The notes below the pieces were generated by a model. The model was given only the letters and a program-made list of their open reading frames with translations, was not told where the DNA came from and ran no database searches. Positions 1 to 7,787 of a stretch of 64,000 nucleotides of DNA are shown here, piece after piece. This stretch comes from Fibrobacter sp. UWR3 (GTDB lineage Bacteria > Fibrobacterota > Fibrobacteria > Fibrobacterales > Fibrobacteraceae), in assembly GCF_900143055.1 (NCBI RefSeq), contig NZ_FRCW01000002.1:372001-436000 (forward strand), given 5' to 3'. The translations under genes and the position numbers were made by a program. How positions within the stretch are numbered: the first letter of the stretch is position 1; every line of letters starts with the position of its first letter.

Positions 1-306
1 GGCGGCAAGCTTCAGGGAATCGTCTATGGCGTTCGCGTTGCTTTCGTAAAGGCCGCCGTAGAAGCCGCCACGGCGCATGGCCTCCACACCGTCCTTGAAG
101 GTGTAGATGTCGTCGCGCAGGGGTTCCTTGAAATCGAGCCCGAGGCCGAAGAGCGCCGGGAGGGCGACTGCGCCCTTCGCATCAAATTCAGGTGTCCCTT
201 CGGGTGCGGACGAGGCCCAGGCCCCATCCACGAGGCAAATCTTCGCAGGTTCAGCAATCTTCCCGTCAACAAAGGGGCGGACGTTGTTCAAGACGATATT
301 ACGCAT
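1..306 (-). CDS. Dihydroorotase homologue (pyrC-like), N-terminal part, probably non-catalytic
   Basis: This is the first 102 codons of a gene that runs off the left edge. Its ATG (306-304) lies inside the last codons of pyrB, so the two are translationally coupled. The N-terminus reads MRNIVLNNVRPFVDG, typical of the amidohydrolase beta-sandwich. The segment that aligns with the dihydroorotase hallmark PGFVDLHVHLREPG reads PALFGLGLDFKEP, so both histidines of the HxH metal site are replaced (G and D); a following EAMRRGGFYG matches the family. Known biology: some ATCases form complexes with inactive DHOase homologues (PyrC'/PyrX), for example in Pseudomonas. I infer such a structural partner here rather than an active enzyme; a true PyrC would then lie elsewhere. 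The C-terminal active-site residues are outside the window. Confidence 0.8.
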   Translation of the reverse strand, partial: MRNIVLNNVRPFVDGKIAEPAKICLVDGAWASSAPEGTPEFDAKGAVALPALFGLGLDFKEPLRDDIYTFKDGVEAMRRGGFYGGLYESNANAIDDSLKLAA

Positions 307-1234
307 TTGCACGACCTCCAGCCAAAAGGTAAAGCACGGCCATTCGCACGGCCACGCCGTTGGTCACCTGGTTCAGGATGACCGAATTTTCTCCGTCGGC
401 AATTTCGCTGTCGAGTTCCACCCCACGGTTGATGGGCCCAGGGTGCATGACCAGCACCTGGTCCTTCACGTTTTCGAGCAGGTCGTGCGTGATGCCGAAG
501 GTGTTGCGGTATTCGCGCATGCTGGGCAACAGGGCATCGTCCATGCGTTCCTTTTGCAGGCGAAGCGCGATAATCGCATCCGCATTTTTCACGGCCTTCT
601 TCACATCGCTTTCCCAGGTGACCTTGTCCATCAGTTCGGTATTGCGGGGGACCAGGGTGCTCGGTCCGCAGAGCGTCACGTGCGCACCCATCGTCGTCAT
701 GCCCCAGAGGTTACTGCGGGCCACGCGGCTGTGGCGGATATCGCCCACAATCGTCACGTTCTTGCCTTCGAGGGTTCCGAGCTTTTCTTCGATGGTGAGC
801 ATGTCGAGCAGCGCCTGTGTGGGGTGCTCGTGCGCACCGTCGCCCGCGTTCACGATAATCGCATTGCTGTTGTCGGCGAGGAACTTCGGGACGCCCGTCC
901 CCTTGTGGCGGACGACCACGATGTCGATCTTCATGGCCTCGATGTTACGGAGCGTATCGACAAGCGTTTCGCCCTTCTTCACGCTGGAGTTGGAACTCGT
1001 GAAGTTCACCGTATCTGCAGAGAGTCGTTTTTCTGCAAGCTCAAAACTCGTGCGGGTGCGGGTGCTGTTCTCGAAGAACAGGTTCACGACCGTCATGCCG
1101 CGCAGGCTCGGAACCTTCTTTACCGGGCGTTCCAGAATTTCGCGGAACTGCTTCGCGTTATCGAGAATCATGCGGATATCGTGTTTCGATACCCCGCGCA
1201 GTCCAAAAAGGTGTTTAATCTCAAGCGCGCTCAC
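299..1234 (-). CDS. pyrB: Aspartate carbamoyltransferase catalytic subunit
   Basis: The enzyme condenses carbamoyl phosphate and aspartate to N-carbamoyl-aspartate, the committed step of pyrimidine synthesis in the cytoplasm. The 311-residue product has the usual length. It carries the carbamoyl-phosphate loop FFENSTRTRTSF at residues 53-64, the KKGETLVDT loop, the HEHPTQALLD motif and the C-terminal HPGPINRGVE aspartate-binding segment. Translation starts with GTG one base after the pyrR stop and ends overlapping the ATG of the DHOase-like gene, so pyrR-pyrB-pyrC-like form one tightly coupled operon. No regulatory pyrI gene is seen in the window. Confidence 0.96.
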   Translation of the reverse strand: MSALEIKHLFGLRGVSKHDIRMILDNAKQFREILERPVKKVPSLRGMTVVNLFFENSTRTRTSFELAEKRLSADTVNFTSSNSSVKKGETLVDTLRNIEAMKIDIVVVRHKGTGVPKFLADNSNAIIVNAGDGAHEHPTQALLDMLTIEEKLGTLEGKNVTIVGDIRHSRVARSNLWGMTTMGAHVTLCGPSTLVPRNTELMDKVTWESDVKKAVKNADAIIALRLQKERMDDALLPSMREYRNTFGITHDLLENVKDQVLVMHPGPINRGVELDSEIADGENSVILNQVTNGVAVRMAVLYLLAGGRANA

Positions 1235-1235
1235 G

Positions 1236-1796
1236 CTATGCCTCCACTTCTACGAGATAAACGGAATTTTCACTGTCAATGGGTTCAATCATCACGCGGA
1301 CTTCCTGGTTCTGTGCGGTCTCTACCGTAAGGCCCACGCAGTCCGGGGCAATCGGGAGTTCGCGGTGGCCGCGGTCCACCAGCACGCAGAGCCGGATGGC
1401 GGCGGGGCGCCCGAGGTCAAGAATCGCCTGCATGGCGGCACGCACCGAGCGGCCCGTGTAGAGCACGTCGTCCACGAGGATTACCGTCTTGCCTTCCACG
1501 GAGGCGGGCATCTCGGTAAAGCGCATCTCGGTAGAGGCGCTGGGCTTGCGGTAGTGGAAGTCGTCGCGGTAGAATGTCGCGTCAAGGCAGCCCATCTCGA
1601 TGGGCTTGCCGAATTTTTGCGAGAGCCTGTCGCTCAGTTTCTTTGCCAGCGGGATTCCGCGGCTTGCCATGCCGAGGACAATCAGGTTCTCGGCGGAAGG
1701 GTGCATTTTCGCAATTTTCGCGGCCATTTCGTCGAGGGCGAATTCCATGGCCTGCGCGGAAAGCAATTCCTGGATACGTTTGCAGTTGTCTTTCAT
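1236..1796 (-). CDS. pyrR: Bifunctional pyr operon regulator / uracil phosphoribosyltransferase
   Basis: PyrR-type phosphoribosyltransferase of 186 residues. The PRPP-binding signature VILVDDVLYTGRS is at residues 105-117, followed by the PyrR-characteristic LVDRGHRELPI segment near 145-155. In many bacteria PyrR binds pyr mRNA and attenuates transcription when UMP is high, and also has uracil phosphoribosyltransferase activity. An upstream in-frame extension exists to 1892, but MKDNCKRIQELL at 1796 matches the usual N-terminus and the extension looks like AT-rich noncoding DNA. It is the first gene of the operon with pyrB, diverging from the cyclophilin gene across a palindromic AT-rich region. 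I did not see an obvious PyrR-binding hairpin. Confidence 0.93.
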   Translation of the reverse strand: MKDNCKRIQELLSAQAMEFALDEMAAKIAKMHPSAENLIVLGMASRGIPLAKKLSDRLSQKFGKPIEMGCLDATFYRDDFHYRKPSASTEMRFTEMPASVEGKTVILVDDVLYTGRSVRAAMQAILDLGRPAAIRLCVLVDRGHRELPIAPDCVGLTVETAQNQEVRVMIEPIDSENSVYLVEVEA

Positions 1797-1851
1797 ATCG
1801 TGTTTTAATCTAGCATTTTTTATAGAAAAAGAGGAAAACCGCACCTTATTT

Positions 1852-1865
1852 TTGTATATATACAA
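1852..1865. promoter_or_regulatory. Perfect 14-bp palindrome in the pyrR / cyclophilin divergent promoter region
   Basis: TTGTATATATACAA is a perfect inverted repeat lying between the divergent starts of pyrR (1796) and the cyclophilin gene (1903). Its place suits an operator or overlapping -10 elements of the two promoters. This is inference from position and symmetry only. Confidence 0.4.
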
Positions 1866-1902
1866 TGCATAGAGAATTAACCTATCAAACACTGGAGTTT
1901 AC

Positions 1903-2448
1903 ATGTTCAATCAGCTGGATAAACCGCAGCCGGGCGAAACCATCGCCATCATGACCACCAACCACGGAGTAATGAAGCTCCGCCTCTTCGAAGACCGCGT
2001 CGGCGAATGCGCCACGAACTTCATCGAACTTGCAAAGCAAGGCAAGTACGACGGTGCCCCCTTCCACCGTATCATCAAGGATTTCATGATCCAGGGCGGC
2101 GACTTCACCCGCAGGAACGGCACCGGCGGACACTCCGCCAAGGGCCCGGGCACTACCATCGGCGACAAGTACGACCCGTGCCTCACCCACATGCGCGGCG
2201 CCCTCAGCTGGGCAAAGACCGCCATGCCGAACTCCATCGGCAGCCAGTTCTTCATTGTCCACGGCGACAACGTGCACTTTTTGGACCACGACCAGGTGGG
2301 CCCCGGCCCGGCTGACGGCTACTCCGTGTTCGGCCAGCTCTACGAAGGCTTCGACGTGCTCGACGATATCGCAAACGTCAAGACCGACCGCCGTGATGCC
2401 CCTTACGATGACGTGATTATCGAGTCCGTGACCATCGAGAAGGCGTGA
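1903..2448 (+). CDS. Cyclophilin-type peptidyl-prolyl cis-trans isomerase
   Basis: Single-domain cyclophilin of 181 residues without a signal peptide, so probably cytoplasmic; it catalyses proline cis-trans isomerisation in folding proteins. Visible family motifs are TTNHGVMKLRLFED, YDGAPFHRIIKDFMIQGGD with the catalytic Arg in FHR, the SIGSQFFI segment and HFLDHDQ...YSVFGQLYEGFDVLD. It is longer than the E. coli PpiB core because of an insert (KYDPCLTHMRGALSWA, then DQVGPGPADG). It diverges from pyrR and is followed by a probable terminator at 2492. Assigning PpiA or PpiB orthology from sequence alone is not safe. Confidence 0.93.
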   Translation: MFNQLDKPQPGETIAIMTTNHGVMKLRLFEDRVGECATNFIELAKQGKYDGAPFHRIIKDFMIQGGDFTRRNGTGGHSAKGPGTTIGDKYDPCLTHMRGALSWAKTAMPNSIGSQFFIVHGDNVHFLDHDQVGPGPADGYSVFGQLYEGFDVLDDIANVKTDRRDAPYDDVIIESVTIEKA

Positions 2449-2456
2449 TTAGTTAT

Positions 2457-2546
2457 TGGTCATTAGTTATTAGTCATTAGTTCTGTAATTTGGGTCTTCG
2501 GCCCCTTTTTCTAGAGCCAGTGACCATTGACTAATGACCAGTGACC
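2457..2546. repeat. Intergenic GTCATTAGTTA direct and inverted repeats
   Basis: After the cyclophilin gene, GGTCATTAG (2458-2466) and a second TAGTCATTAG copy (2471-2480) are matched by the reverse complement CTAATGACC (2531-2539), with further GTGACC/GGTCA-like pieces around it. The two arms flank the hairpin at 2492. The block looks like decayed short repeats able to form a long imperfect stem. No coding potential is seen. Confidence 0.5.
2492..2510 (+). terminator. Probable rho-independent terminator after the cyclophilin gene
   Basis: The hairpin GGGTC-TTC-GGCCC is followed by CTTTTT. It lies 44 bases after the cyclophilin stop. The stem is short and includes a G-T pair. Confidence 0.55.
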
Positions 2547-2575
2547 TTTTTTTATAATTTTTTTCAAAATTTCCC

Positions 2576-2603
2576 TTGACACGCCCATTTTTTATTCTAT
2601 ATT
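2576..2603 (+). promoter_or_regulatory. Sigma70-type promoter of tRNA-Ala
   Basis: TTGACA (2576-2581) and TATATT (2598-2603) are separated by 16 bases and lie 14 bases upstream of the tRNA. This is the clearest consensus promoter in the window and agrees with strong constitutive tRNA transcription. Confidence 0.75.
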
Positions 2604-2616
2604 TGGTGCACCTTTC

Positions 2617-2689
2617 GGGGTTATAGCTCAGTTGGTAGAGCGCCTGCATGGCATGCAGGAGGTCAGGAGTTCGACTCTCCTTAGCTCCA
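2617..2689 (+). tRNA. tRNA-Ala (anticodon GGC)
   Basis: A 73-nt cloverleaf can be folded by eye. The acceptor stem is GGGGTTA/TAGCTCC, with the G3-U70 pair that is the alanine identity element. The D-arm contains AGCTCAGTTGGTAGAGC, and the anticodon stem CCTGC/GCAGG has loop ATGGCAT, giving anticodon GGC. The T-arm is AGGAG-TTCGACT-CTCCT and the discriminator base is A. The CCA end is not encoded (ACGA follows), so it must be added by CCA transferase. A promoter lies just upstream and a strong terminator just downstream, so it is a single-gene transcript. Confidence 0.97.
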
Positions 2690-2693
2690 CGAA

Positions 2694-2723
2694 AAAGACT
2701 CGCTCAAAAGCGGGTCTTTTTTT
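2694..2723 (+). terminator. Rho-independent terminator of tRNA-Ala
   Basis: An 11-bp stem (AAAGACTCGCT with AGCGGGTCTTT, one G-T pair) closes a CAAA loop and is followed by a run of T (2717-2723). It starts five bases after the tRNA. Confidence 0.88.
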
Positions 2724-2781
2724 ATACCCGGCCACGCAGGGAAAAACGGAGCCGCCGTAATAAATATGTATCTTTCTCCAC

Positions 2782-4770
2782 ATGAATACGGTTTTGAACA
2801 AAGTTATATGCTTCGCCCTCGGTTGTGCAGGCATTTCCCTTGCACAGCAGTCCCCCTGCAACGAAGAAACCATGGATGCGTTCGCCTACGAGGACTGCCT
2901 CGCTGAACATAACTTGACTGTTCCCGGCGCAGAGGCCAAGCCCGCAAGCGACGGCCCCCGCCTGACGGTACTCGGCGCAAAGCAGCCCCCGTACAGCCCC
3001 TTCAACAAGGACGCCTACCTCACCTCGAGTTTCGGCGAAAACCGCGGTACGCGCTACCATGCAGGTTTCGACTTCTCTACGCAAATGGAGGAAGGCTGGG
3101 TCGTCTACGCCCCCGAGAACGGAACCGTGACCGAACTGAGCGTATCGCCGTTCATGTACGGGAAACTCATGCTATTCAAGGGCGAAAGCGGCAAGACGTG
3201 GGCGTTTGCGCACCAGAGCAGTTTCGGCAAGCTCGACGAGATGGTGATGGCAAAGCAGTACGCCACCAAGAAAAACGACGTGAAACTGAAACCCAACGTG
3301 CGCTACAAGAAGGGTGACACGCTCACCTTCGCCGGGAGCAGCGGCATCGGAAACCCGCACCTGCACCTGGAAGTGCGCCTCGACAACGACCGCATCATCA
3401 ACCCCGTCCTCGCGGGGACTGTCATCAGCGATACCATCGCACCGCAGATTTTCGGGGCAGCCGTATGGCAGGGCAACGAATTCGCGACCACCAGCGCAGA
3501 GGCCTTCAGCAAGGGCTGCGCCGTAAACCCCGTAAAGAACGAGTTCCCGCTCCACATGGCAATCAAGATTGCCGACTACAGCCGGGAACCCAAGGACAAC
3601 CCGATGTCCATCCGCCGCATAGAAGTGTGGCGCTACGACGAGAAGGTCTACAGCAAAACGTACGACACGCTCAGCTACAAGAAGATGATCAACATCAGGG
3701 ACGAGCTCCTGTGGGCCGAAGAAGCCGACACCGCCGGCGACTGGCACTACATCGGCGCAAGGATTGCCCCGCTTTCCTCGTACCGCCTCGAGGTGGAGGA
3801 CTTCGCGGGCCACGTCACCACGCGCAAGTTTACGTTGCACCCCAAGTGCAAGGGTAACTCGCAGCTCGCGACCACCCAGTTCCAGACTTCCCCGCTCTAC
3901 ACCTTCCTTGCAAAGCCCATGATCGACCTGTTCCGCTGCGAATCGGGCTACACCTTCAAGGCAATGGGCAGCAAGGACGCGACACTTTCCGAAGACCTTT
4001 GCAAGGTGTTCAAGCACAAGCCCACGCTGCTTGCAAAAATCGTGGAGACCTACCCCGACCTGAAGGCAATCCAGTACAGTGCCGACGCGAAGTCCACCGG
4101 CAACGGGCGCGAGGTCGACGAGACCATCGCCGTGTTCCCCTTCGGCAAGCACCAGACCAGCATCAACTGGAATACAAAGATTGGCGATATCGCCGTTGGC
4201 CAGAAGATTAGCGGCATCCCGGTCGGGCACGATTCCACAATCCGCGTGCTCGCCGTGACACGCACCCGCACCGACAGCGTGGACTACCTGGAATTCCACC
4301 CCAAGGGGCTGCAGTTCCGCGGAAAGTGGGACGTGTGCATCGAGAACCCGGACAACCCCGCACCGCTCTACTGGCTGGGCGAAACGAGCCGCAACTGGTT
4401 CATATTCAGCAAGCAGAGTTCGGGTAAAAAGCGCTGCGCCAGCACGAACGAACTGCGCGACATCGCAAGCATCCAGAACGACGAGCCCCCGACACTCGGG
4501 TTCCCCTACTGGGCAGACGCGATGGCGTTCGGCCTGAACCAGCCCGTGCTCAGGATTCCCCTGATATACAAGTACGACGGCATTCCCGACGGCAACGCAA
4601 TTAACGTAAAATCGGGCAAGAACTGGATTGCGGCGGAATACGATTCCGAACCGCGCGAAATCGTGATCCTCGCAGAAAAGCTCCCCGATGCAGGCGAAAA
4701 AATCAACATCCAGATTCAGGACGAGGCAAAGCACAAGGTAAGCTACGACATCACCATCCCGGAGATGTAG
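2782..4770 (+). CDS. Secreted M23-family (LytM-type) peptidase
   Basis: A 662-residue exported protein with a Sec signal peptide (hydrophobic to about residue 21, ISLAQQ). The M23 zinc site is complete: H93 and D97 in RYHAGFDFS, H144 in AFAHQ, and HLH at 193-195 in NPHLHLEV. Such enzymes cut peptidoglycan cross-links, or when inactive activate amidases; here all ligands are present, so an active endopeptidase is likely. The catalytic domain is N-terminal (about 75-210), and the remaining 450 residues look like beta-rich extracellular domains that I do not recognise. It is preceded by the tRNA terminator, so it is probably transcribed alone, and it converges on the DUF2334 gene. Confidence 0.88.
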   Translation: MNTVLNKVICFALGCAGISLAQQSPCNEETMDAFAYEDCLAEHNLTVPGAEAKPASDGPRLTVLGAKQPPYSPFNKDAYLTSSFGENRGTRYHAGFDFSTQMEEGWVVYAPENGTVTELSVSPFMYGKLMLFKGESGKTWAFAHQSSFGKLDEMVMAKQYATKKNDVKLKPNVRYKKGDTLTFAGSSGIGNPHLHLEVRLDNDRIINPVLAGTVISDTIAPQIFGAAVWQGNEFATTSAEAFSKGCAVNPVKNEFPLHMAIKIADYSREPKDNPMSIRRIEVWRYDEKVYSKTYDTLSYKKMINIRDELLWAEEADTAGDWHYIGARIAPLSSYRLEVEDFAGHVTTRKFTLHPKCKGNSQLATTQFQTSPLYTFLAKPMIDLFRCESGYTFKAMGSKDATLSEDLCKVFKHKPTLLAKIVETYPDLKAIQYSADAKSTGNGREVDETIAVFPFGKHQTSINWNTKIGDIAVGQKISGIPVGHDSTIRVLAVTRTRTDSVDYLEFHPKGLQFRGKWDVCIENPDNPAPLYWLGETSRNWFIFSKQSSGKKRCASTNELRDIASIQNDEPPTLGFPYWADAMAFGLNQPVLRIPLIYKYDGIPDGNAINVKSGKNWIAAEYDSEPREIVILAEKLPDAGEKINIQIQDEAKHKVSYDITIPEM

Positions 4771-4820
4771 CAAGCCCTTTCAATCCAAGACAAAAACCTC
4801 GTTTAGGGATTAAACTGCGC

Positions 4821-4838
4821 GGCGAACTAGAGTTCGCC
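4821..4838. repeat. Perfect hairpin at the 3' end of the DUF2334 gene
   Basis: GGCGAACT-AG-AGTTCGCC is a perfect inverted repeat spanning the stop codon of the minus-strand gene in the convergent gap with the M23 gene. It might act as a transcript end for both strands, but no T-run follows either arm. Confidence 0.4.
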
Positions 4839-5564
4839 GTAATGTGCGAGCGTACGCCGGTTGTTTAACGCCGCGCGCACCAGATCGCGAACGACTCCCC
4901 TCATGCGCGGGTAATCGTCCGGATGTATCGCCAGACGGGGAATACCTACCGGCAACCTCATGATAAGCGACCCGAAGGCTACCGCAAGTTTTTCAAGGCT
5001 TGCAGGCAGTCCCGCAAAACTTGCCACCGGAGAGGCATAGCGAAAACCCTTCGCCGTCGTGAGGGAAAAACGGTCTTCGTAGAGCATTTTCGCTGCACGC
5101 ACCTGGCCCGGAAGATGCCGGTTCGAATACCACGTCGGCGGAATAAACGCCGCAGGCAGCGTATGCGTCACGACGCTCGTGGAACCTTCCGCAGAAAAAA
5201 GATCGTTCCAAGCCTTAAGGCCGCACTGCAACAGGCGCGAGGATTCGTACTCGCAGAGCCCCGCAAATTCGGCCTCGCCCCCCGTAAGGTTCATGCCCAC
5301 AAGGCCCATGTAACTGCGTCCCTGGCTGAATTCCGCCTTGTGCTTGTATCCGTGCAGGGCAAGTTCAAAGCCCTCCGATTCCAGTTGCAACAGCGTGTCA
5401 CGGAACTCGCGCACAGCCTCCGGCGTAGCACCGTCGGTGCAGGGAATCACGAGCAGGCTGAACCCGCGCCCGCAGAGATCCTTGAGCGAGCGGATTTCGG
5501 GAACGACCTTCCGGTAATTCCAGATGTTTATATCGTGAAAGCAGAGGAGAAATTTACGGGCCAT
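4827..5564 (-). CDS. DUF2334 polysaccharide-deacetylase-like protein
   Basis: A 245-residue cytoplasmic protein. It starts with the deacetylase-like CFHDINIWNY (H10, D11), has a second metal-type motif HGYKH at 71-75 and a C-terminal LAIHPDDYPRM with a further His and Asp. This is the arrangement of DUF2334, a NodB-like carbohydrate esterase fold. Members probably deacylate amino-sugar lipids or glycans; the substrate is unknown. There is no signal peptide, so action on a cytoplasmic precursor is more likely than on finished wall. It is divergent from uppP and convergent with the M23 peptidase, which weakly suggests envelope metabolism. Confidence 0.8.
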   Translation of the reverse strand: MARKFLLCFHDINIWNYRKVVPEIRSLKDLCGRGFSLLVIPCTDGATPEAVREFRDTLLQLESEGFELALHGYKHKAEFSQGRSYMGLVGMNLTGGEAEFAGLCEYESSRLLQCGLKAWNDLFSAEGSTSVVTHTLPAAFIPPTWYSNRHLPGQVRAAKMLYEDRFSLTTAKGFRYASPVASFAGLPASLEKLAVAFGSLIMRLPVGIPRLAIHPDDYPRMRGVVRDLVRAALNNRRTLAHYGEL

Positions 5565-5720
5565 GCTGTGAAGATAGTAATATTAGACGAGAGAACGTGC
5601 CTTCGGTCTTACAGACGAAAGAGGAAAGAGGAAAAATGGCGCTTCACGCAATAAAAAAAGACTAAGATTCTATCGTCTATCGTCTTTTACCTACCGTCTA
5701 AAAACTACATTTACCTTACT

Positions 5721-6569
5721 ATGTTCGAATCCATCATCCTCGGCCTCTTGCAGGGCCTCGCCGAATTCCTCCCCATTTCCAGCTCGGGCCATCTCGTACT
5801 CGGGCACGAACTTTTAGGCATGAACGAAGCGGGCATGTTCTTCGACATCATGCTCCACGCAGGCACGCTGCTTTCCATCTTCGTGGTATTCCACAAGAAA
5901 ATCGTGAACATTATCGTGGGTTGCCTGCACCGCGACCGCGACCAGCTGCGCGAAGCGGGCTACATTATCCTGGCCAGCATCCCTACCGCAATGATTGGCC
6001 TCGGGTTCAAGGATGTCCTCGAGGGGCTCTTCGAAAATCCGCGCGCCGTATGCGTCGCCGAACTCTTCACGGGCCTGCTCCTGTTCACCTCGCAGTGGGG
6101 GCCGACAGGCGCCAAGCATCCGGAAAATGAAGGCGTCAAGATGAACTGGTGGCGAGCGCTCGTGACCGGCGTCGTGCAGGGCATCGCCTGCATCCCGGGC
6201 ATCAGCCGCAGCGGTTCGACCATCAGCGCCATGATGTTCATGGGCGTGAACCGCAAATACGCGGGCGAATTCAGCTTCCTCATGAGTATCCCCGCCGTCG
6301 GTGGCGCGGCCCTCCTCGACTGCATCAAGTGGGCCAAGTGCCAGAGCGCAGAAAAAGTCGCGCAGATGGCCCTCGAGAGCCCCGAAAAGGCGCTCGCCTG
6401 CAAGGATGCGGGCAGCTTTACCCCCGAACTCCTCGTGGGTATGGTCGTGTCGTTTATCTTCGGGATTATCGCCCTCAAGTGGCTCATGAACTTCGTGCAG
6501 AAGGGCAAGTTCCAGCACTTCGCCTGGTACGTCTGGGCCGTAGGTATCCTCGGGCTGATCTTCCTGTAG
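5721..6569 (+). CDS. uppP: Undecaprenyl-diphosphatase UppP (BacA type)
   Basis: An integral membrane phosphatase of 282 residues that recycles undecaprenyl diphosphate to the monophosphate carrier used for peptidoglycan and glycan export. Both signature regions are visible: GLLQGLAEFLPISSSGHLVL near the N-terminus (catalytic Glu and Ser-rich loop) and the second re-entrant motif PGISRSGSTISAMM in the middle. Several hydrophobic helices follow, ending in WYVWAVGILGLIFL. Length is normal. The 155-bp upstream gap holds short CTATCGTC repeats and probably the promoter. It converges on cysK. Confidence 0.95.
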   Translation: MFESIILGLLQGLAEFLPISSSGHLVLGHELLGMNEAGMFFDIMLHAGTLLSIFVVFHKKIVNIIVGCLHRDRDQLREAGYIILASIPTAMIGLGFKDVLEGLFENPRAVCVAELFTGLLLFTSQWGPTGAKHPENEGVKMNWWRALVTGVVQGIACIPGISRSGSTISAMMFMGVNRKYAGEFSFLMSIPAVGGAALLDCIKWAKCQSAEKVAQMALESPEKALACKDAGSFTPELLVGMVVSFIFGIIALKWLMNFVQKGKFQHFAWYVWAVGILGLIFL

Positions 6570-6626
6570 TAATTTAGCCGCCCATCGGTACGGAGGATCC
6601 TTCCTAAGCCCCTCCCCAACACGCTT

Positions 6627-6659
6627 AAAAAAAACGGTGCCGCAGGCGCGACACCGTTT
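6627..6659 (-). terminator. Rho-independent terminator of cysK
   Basis: Read on the minus strand, AAACGGTG...CACCGTTT with inner GC-rich pairs is followed by a run of eight T (plus-strand A-run 6627-6634). It lies 25 bases after the cysK stop. Confidence 0.85.
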
Positions 6660-6683
6660 CACTATGTCTAATTGATGGAAAGA

Positions 6684-7616
6684 TTATTCCGCGAACAGAG
6701 CCGTAGAGAGGTAGCGATCGCCGGTATCCGGGAGAAGCGCGACAATCGTCTTGCCCTTGTTTTCGGGACGCTTCGCGAGTTCCTTTGCAGCCCAGAGAGC
6801 CGCACCGGAAGAGATACCCACGAGCACGCCTTCCTTCTTGCCGATTTCGCGGCCGGCTTCGAAGGCAGCCTCGTTCTCGACAGCGATGATTTCGTCGTAG
6901 ACCTTGGTGTTGAGCGTATCGGGAACGAAGCCCGCGCCAATACCCTGGATCTTGTGGGAGCCCGCGACGCCCTTGCTGAGCACCGGAGAGCTGGCCGGTT
7001 CCACAGCCACGACCTTCACGTTCGGGTTCTTGCTCTTGAGGAATTCGCCCACGCCGGTCACGGTACCGCCAGTACCCACGCCCGCCACGAAGATGTCCAC
7101 CTTACCGTCGGTGTCTTCCCAGATTTCGGGACCGGTAGTGGCCCTGTGGGCGGCCGGGTTGGCCGGGTTCACGAACTGGCCCGGAATGAAGCTGTTCGGG
7201 ATTTCCTTCGCGAGTTCGTCGGCCTTCGCGATGGCGCCCTTCATGCCCTTCGCGCCTTCGGTCAGCACGAGTTCGGCACCGTAGGCCTTCATCAGCTGGC
7301 GACGTTCCACGCTCATGGTCTCGGGCATCACGATGATGATGCGGTAACCGCGGGCGGCGGCGACAGAAGCAAGGCCGATGCCGGTGTTGCCCGAAGTCGG
7401 CTCGATGATGACGGAACCGGCCTTGAGCTTACCGCTCTTCTCGGCGTCGTCGAGCATCGCTTTGGCGATACGGTCCTTCACGGAACCTGCGGGGTTGAAG
7501 TATTCGAGCTTAGCCAAGATCTTTGCTTCGAGATTGTTCGAGGCTTCGACGTGAGTGAGTTCGAGGAGGGGGGTGTGACCAACAAGCTGGTCGGCGGAGG
7601 TGTAAATCTTAGACAT
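6684..7616 (-). CDS. cysK: Cysteine synthase (O-acetylserine sulfhydrylase)
   Basis: A PLP enzyme of 310 residues that makes L-cysteine from O-acetylserine and sulfide. The PLP lysine is K47 in NPAGSVKDR; the substrate loop TSGNTG is at 73-78, and the [10 protein letters not shown] phosphate-binding glycines are present. Length and motifs fit CysK rather than cystathionine beta-synthase or CysM. It lies downstream of metY on the same strand, behind a 171-bp structured leader, and has the same AAAAGGAATTT ribosome-binding sequence as metY. Its own terminator follows. Both genes probably respond to sulfur status, perhaps through the neighbouring Rrf2 regulator. Confidence 0.95.
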   Translation of the reverse strand: MSKIYTSADQLVGHTPLLELTHVEASNNLEAKILAKLEYFNPAGSVKDRIAKAMLDDAEKSGKLKAGSVIIEPTSGNTGIGLASVAAARGYRIIIVMPETMSVERRQLMKAYGAELVLTEGAKGMKGAIAKADELAKEIPNSFIPGQFVNPANPAAHRATTGPEIWEDTDGKVDIFVAGVGTGGTVTGVGEFLKSKNPNVKVVAVEPASSPVLSKGVAGSHKIQGIGAGFVPDTLNTKVYDEIIAVENEAAFEAGREIGKKEGVLVGISSGAALWAAKELAKRPENKGKTIVALLPDTGDRYLSTALFAE

Positions 7617-7787
7617 TTTGAAATTCCTTTTTTTTGTGATCCCCGCTAGTGCGCGTAGCCATCAGAGCGGGGATCTTGTTTAAAATTTTGTTGATGTTAA
7701 GCCGCGGTCGACGGCCCGAATGAAAAGCCTACTACCAGGGCTAACATCGAACAGAATTAAGGTAAAGTCCGTACATACTATAATTCC
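7617..7787 (-). promoter_or_regulatory. Structured leader of cysK
   Basis: The 171-nt metY-cysK gap is rich in secondary structure when read on the minus strand. A stem GATGTTAGCC / GGCTTAACATC (one bulge) encloses about 35 nt. Then TTTTAAACAAG leads into a 10-bp hairpin (7638-7675), immediately followed by an A-rich stretch and the Shine-Dalgarno AAGGAAT. The same order (TTTAACAAG, ATCCC hairpin, A-rich, AAAAGGAATTT) is found before metY. I could not match it to a known SAM, SAH or T-box consensus. Confidence 0.45.
7638..7675. repeat. GATCCCCGCT inverted repeat (dispersed palindromic element)
   Basis: GATCCCCGCT (7638-7647) and AGCGGGGATC (7666-7675) form a perfect 10-bp stem with an 18-nt loop. 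Similar ATCCCCG hairpins occur at 9102-9118 and 48359-48403, all intergenic. The sequence resembles widespread REP-like GCGGGGATGAC repeats. Confidence 0.6.

Noticed and set aside
3172-4773. A 533-codon minus-strand frame opposite the M23 peptidase gene
   Set aside because: The plus strand has a signal peptide and complete M23 zinc site; the opposite frame shows no features.
5660-5720. CTATCGTC repeats before uppP as an operator array
   Set aside because: Only two close copies and one diverged copy are present; too little to claim more than simple repeats.
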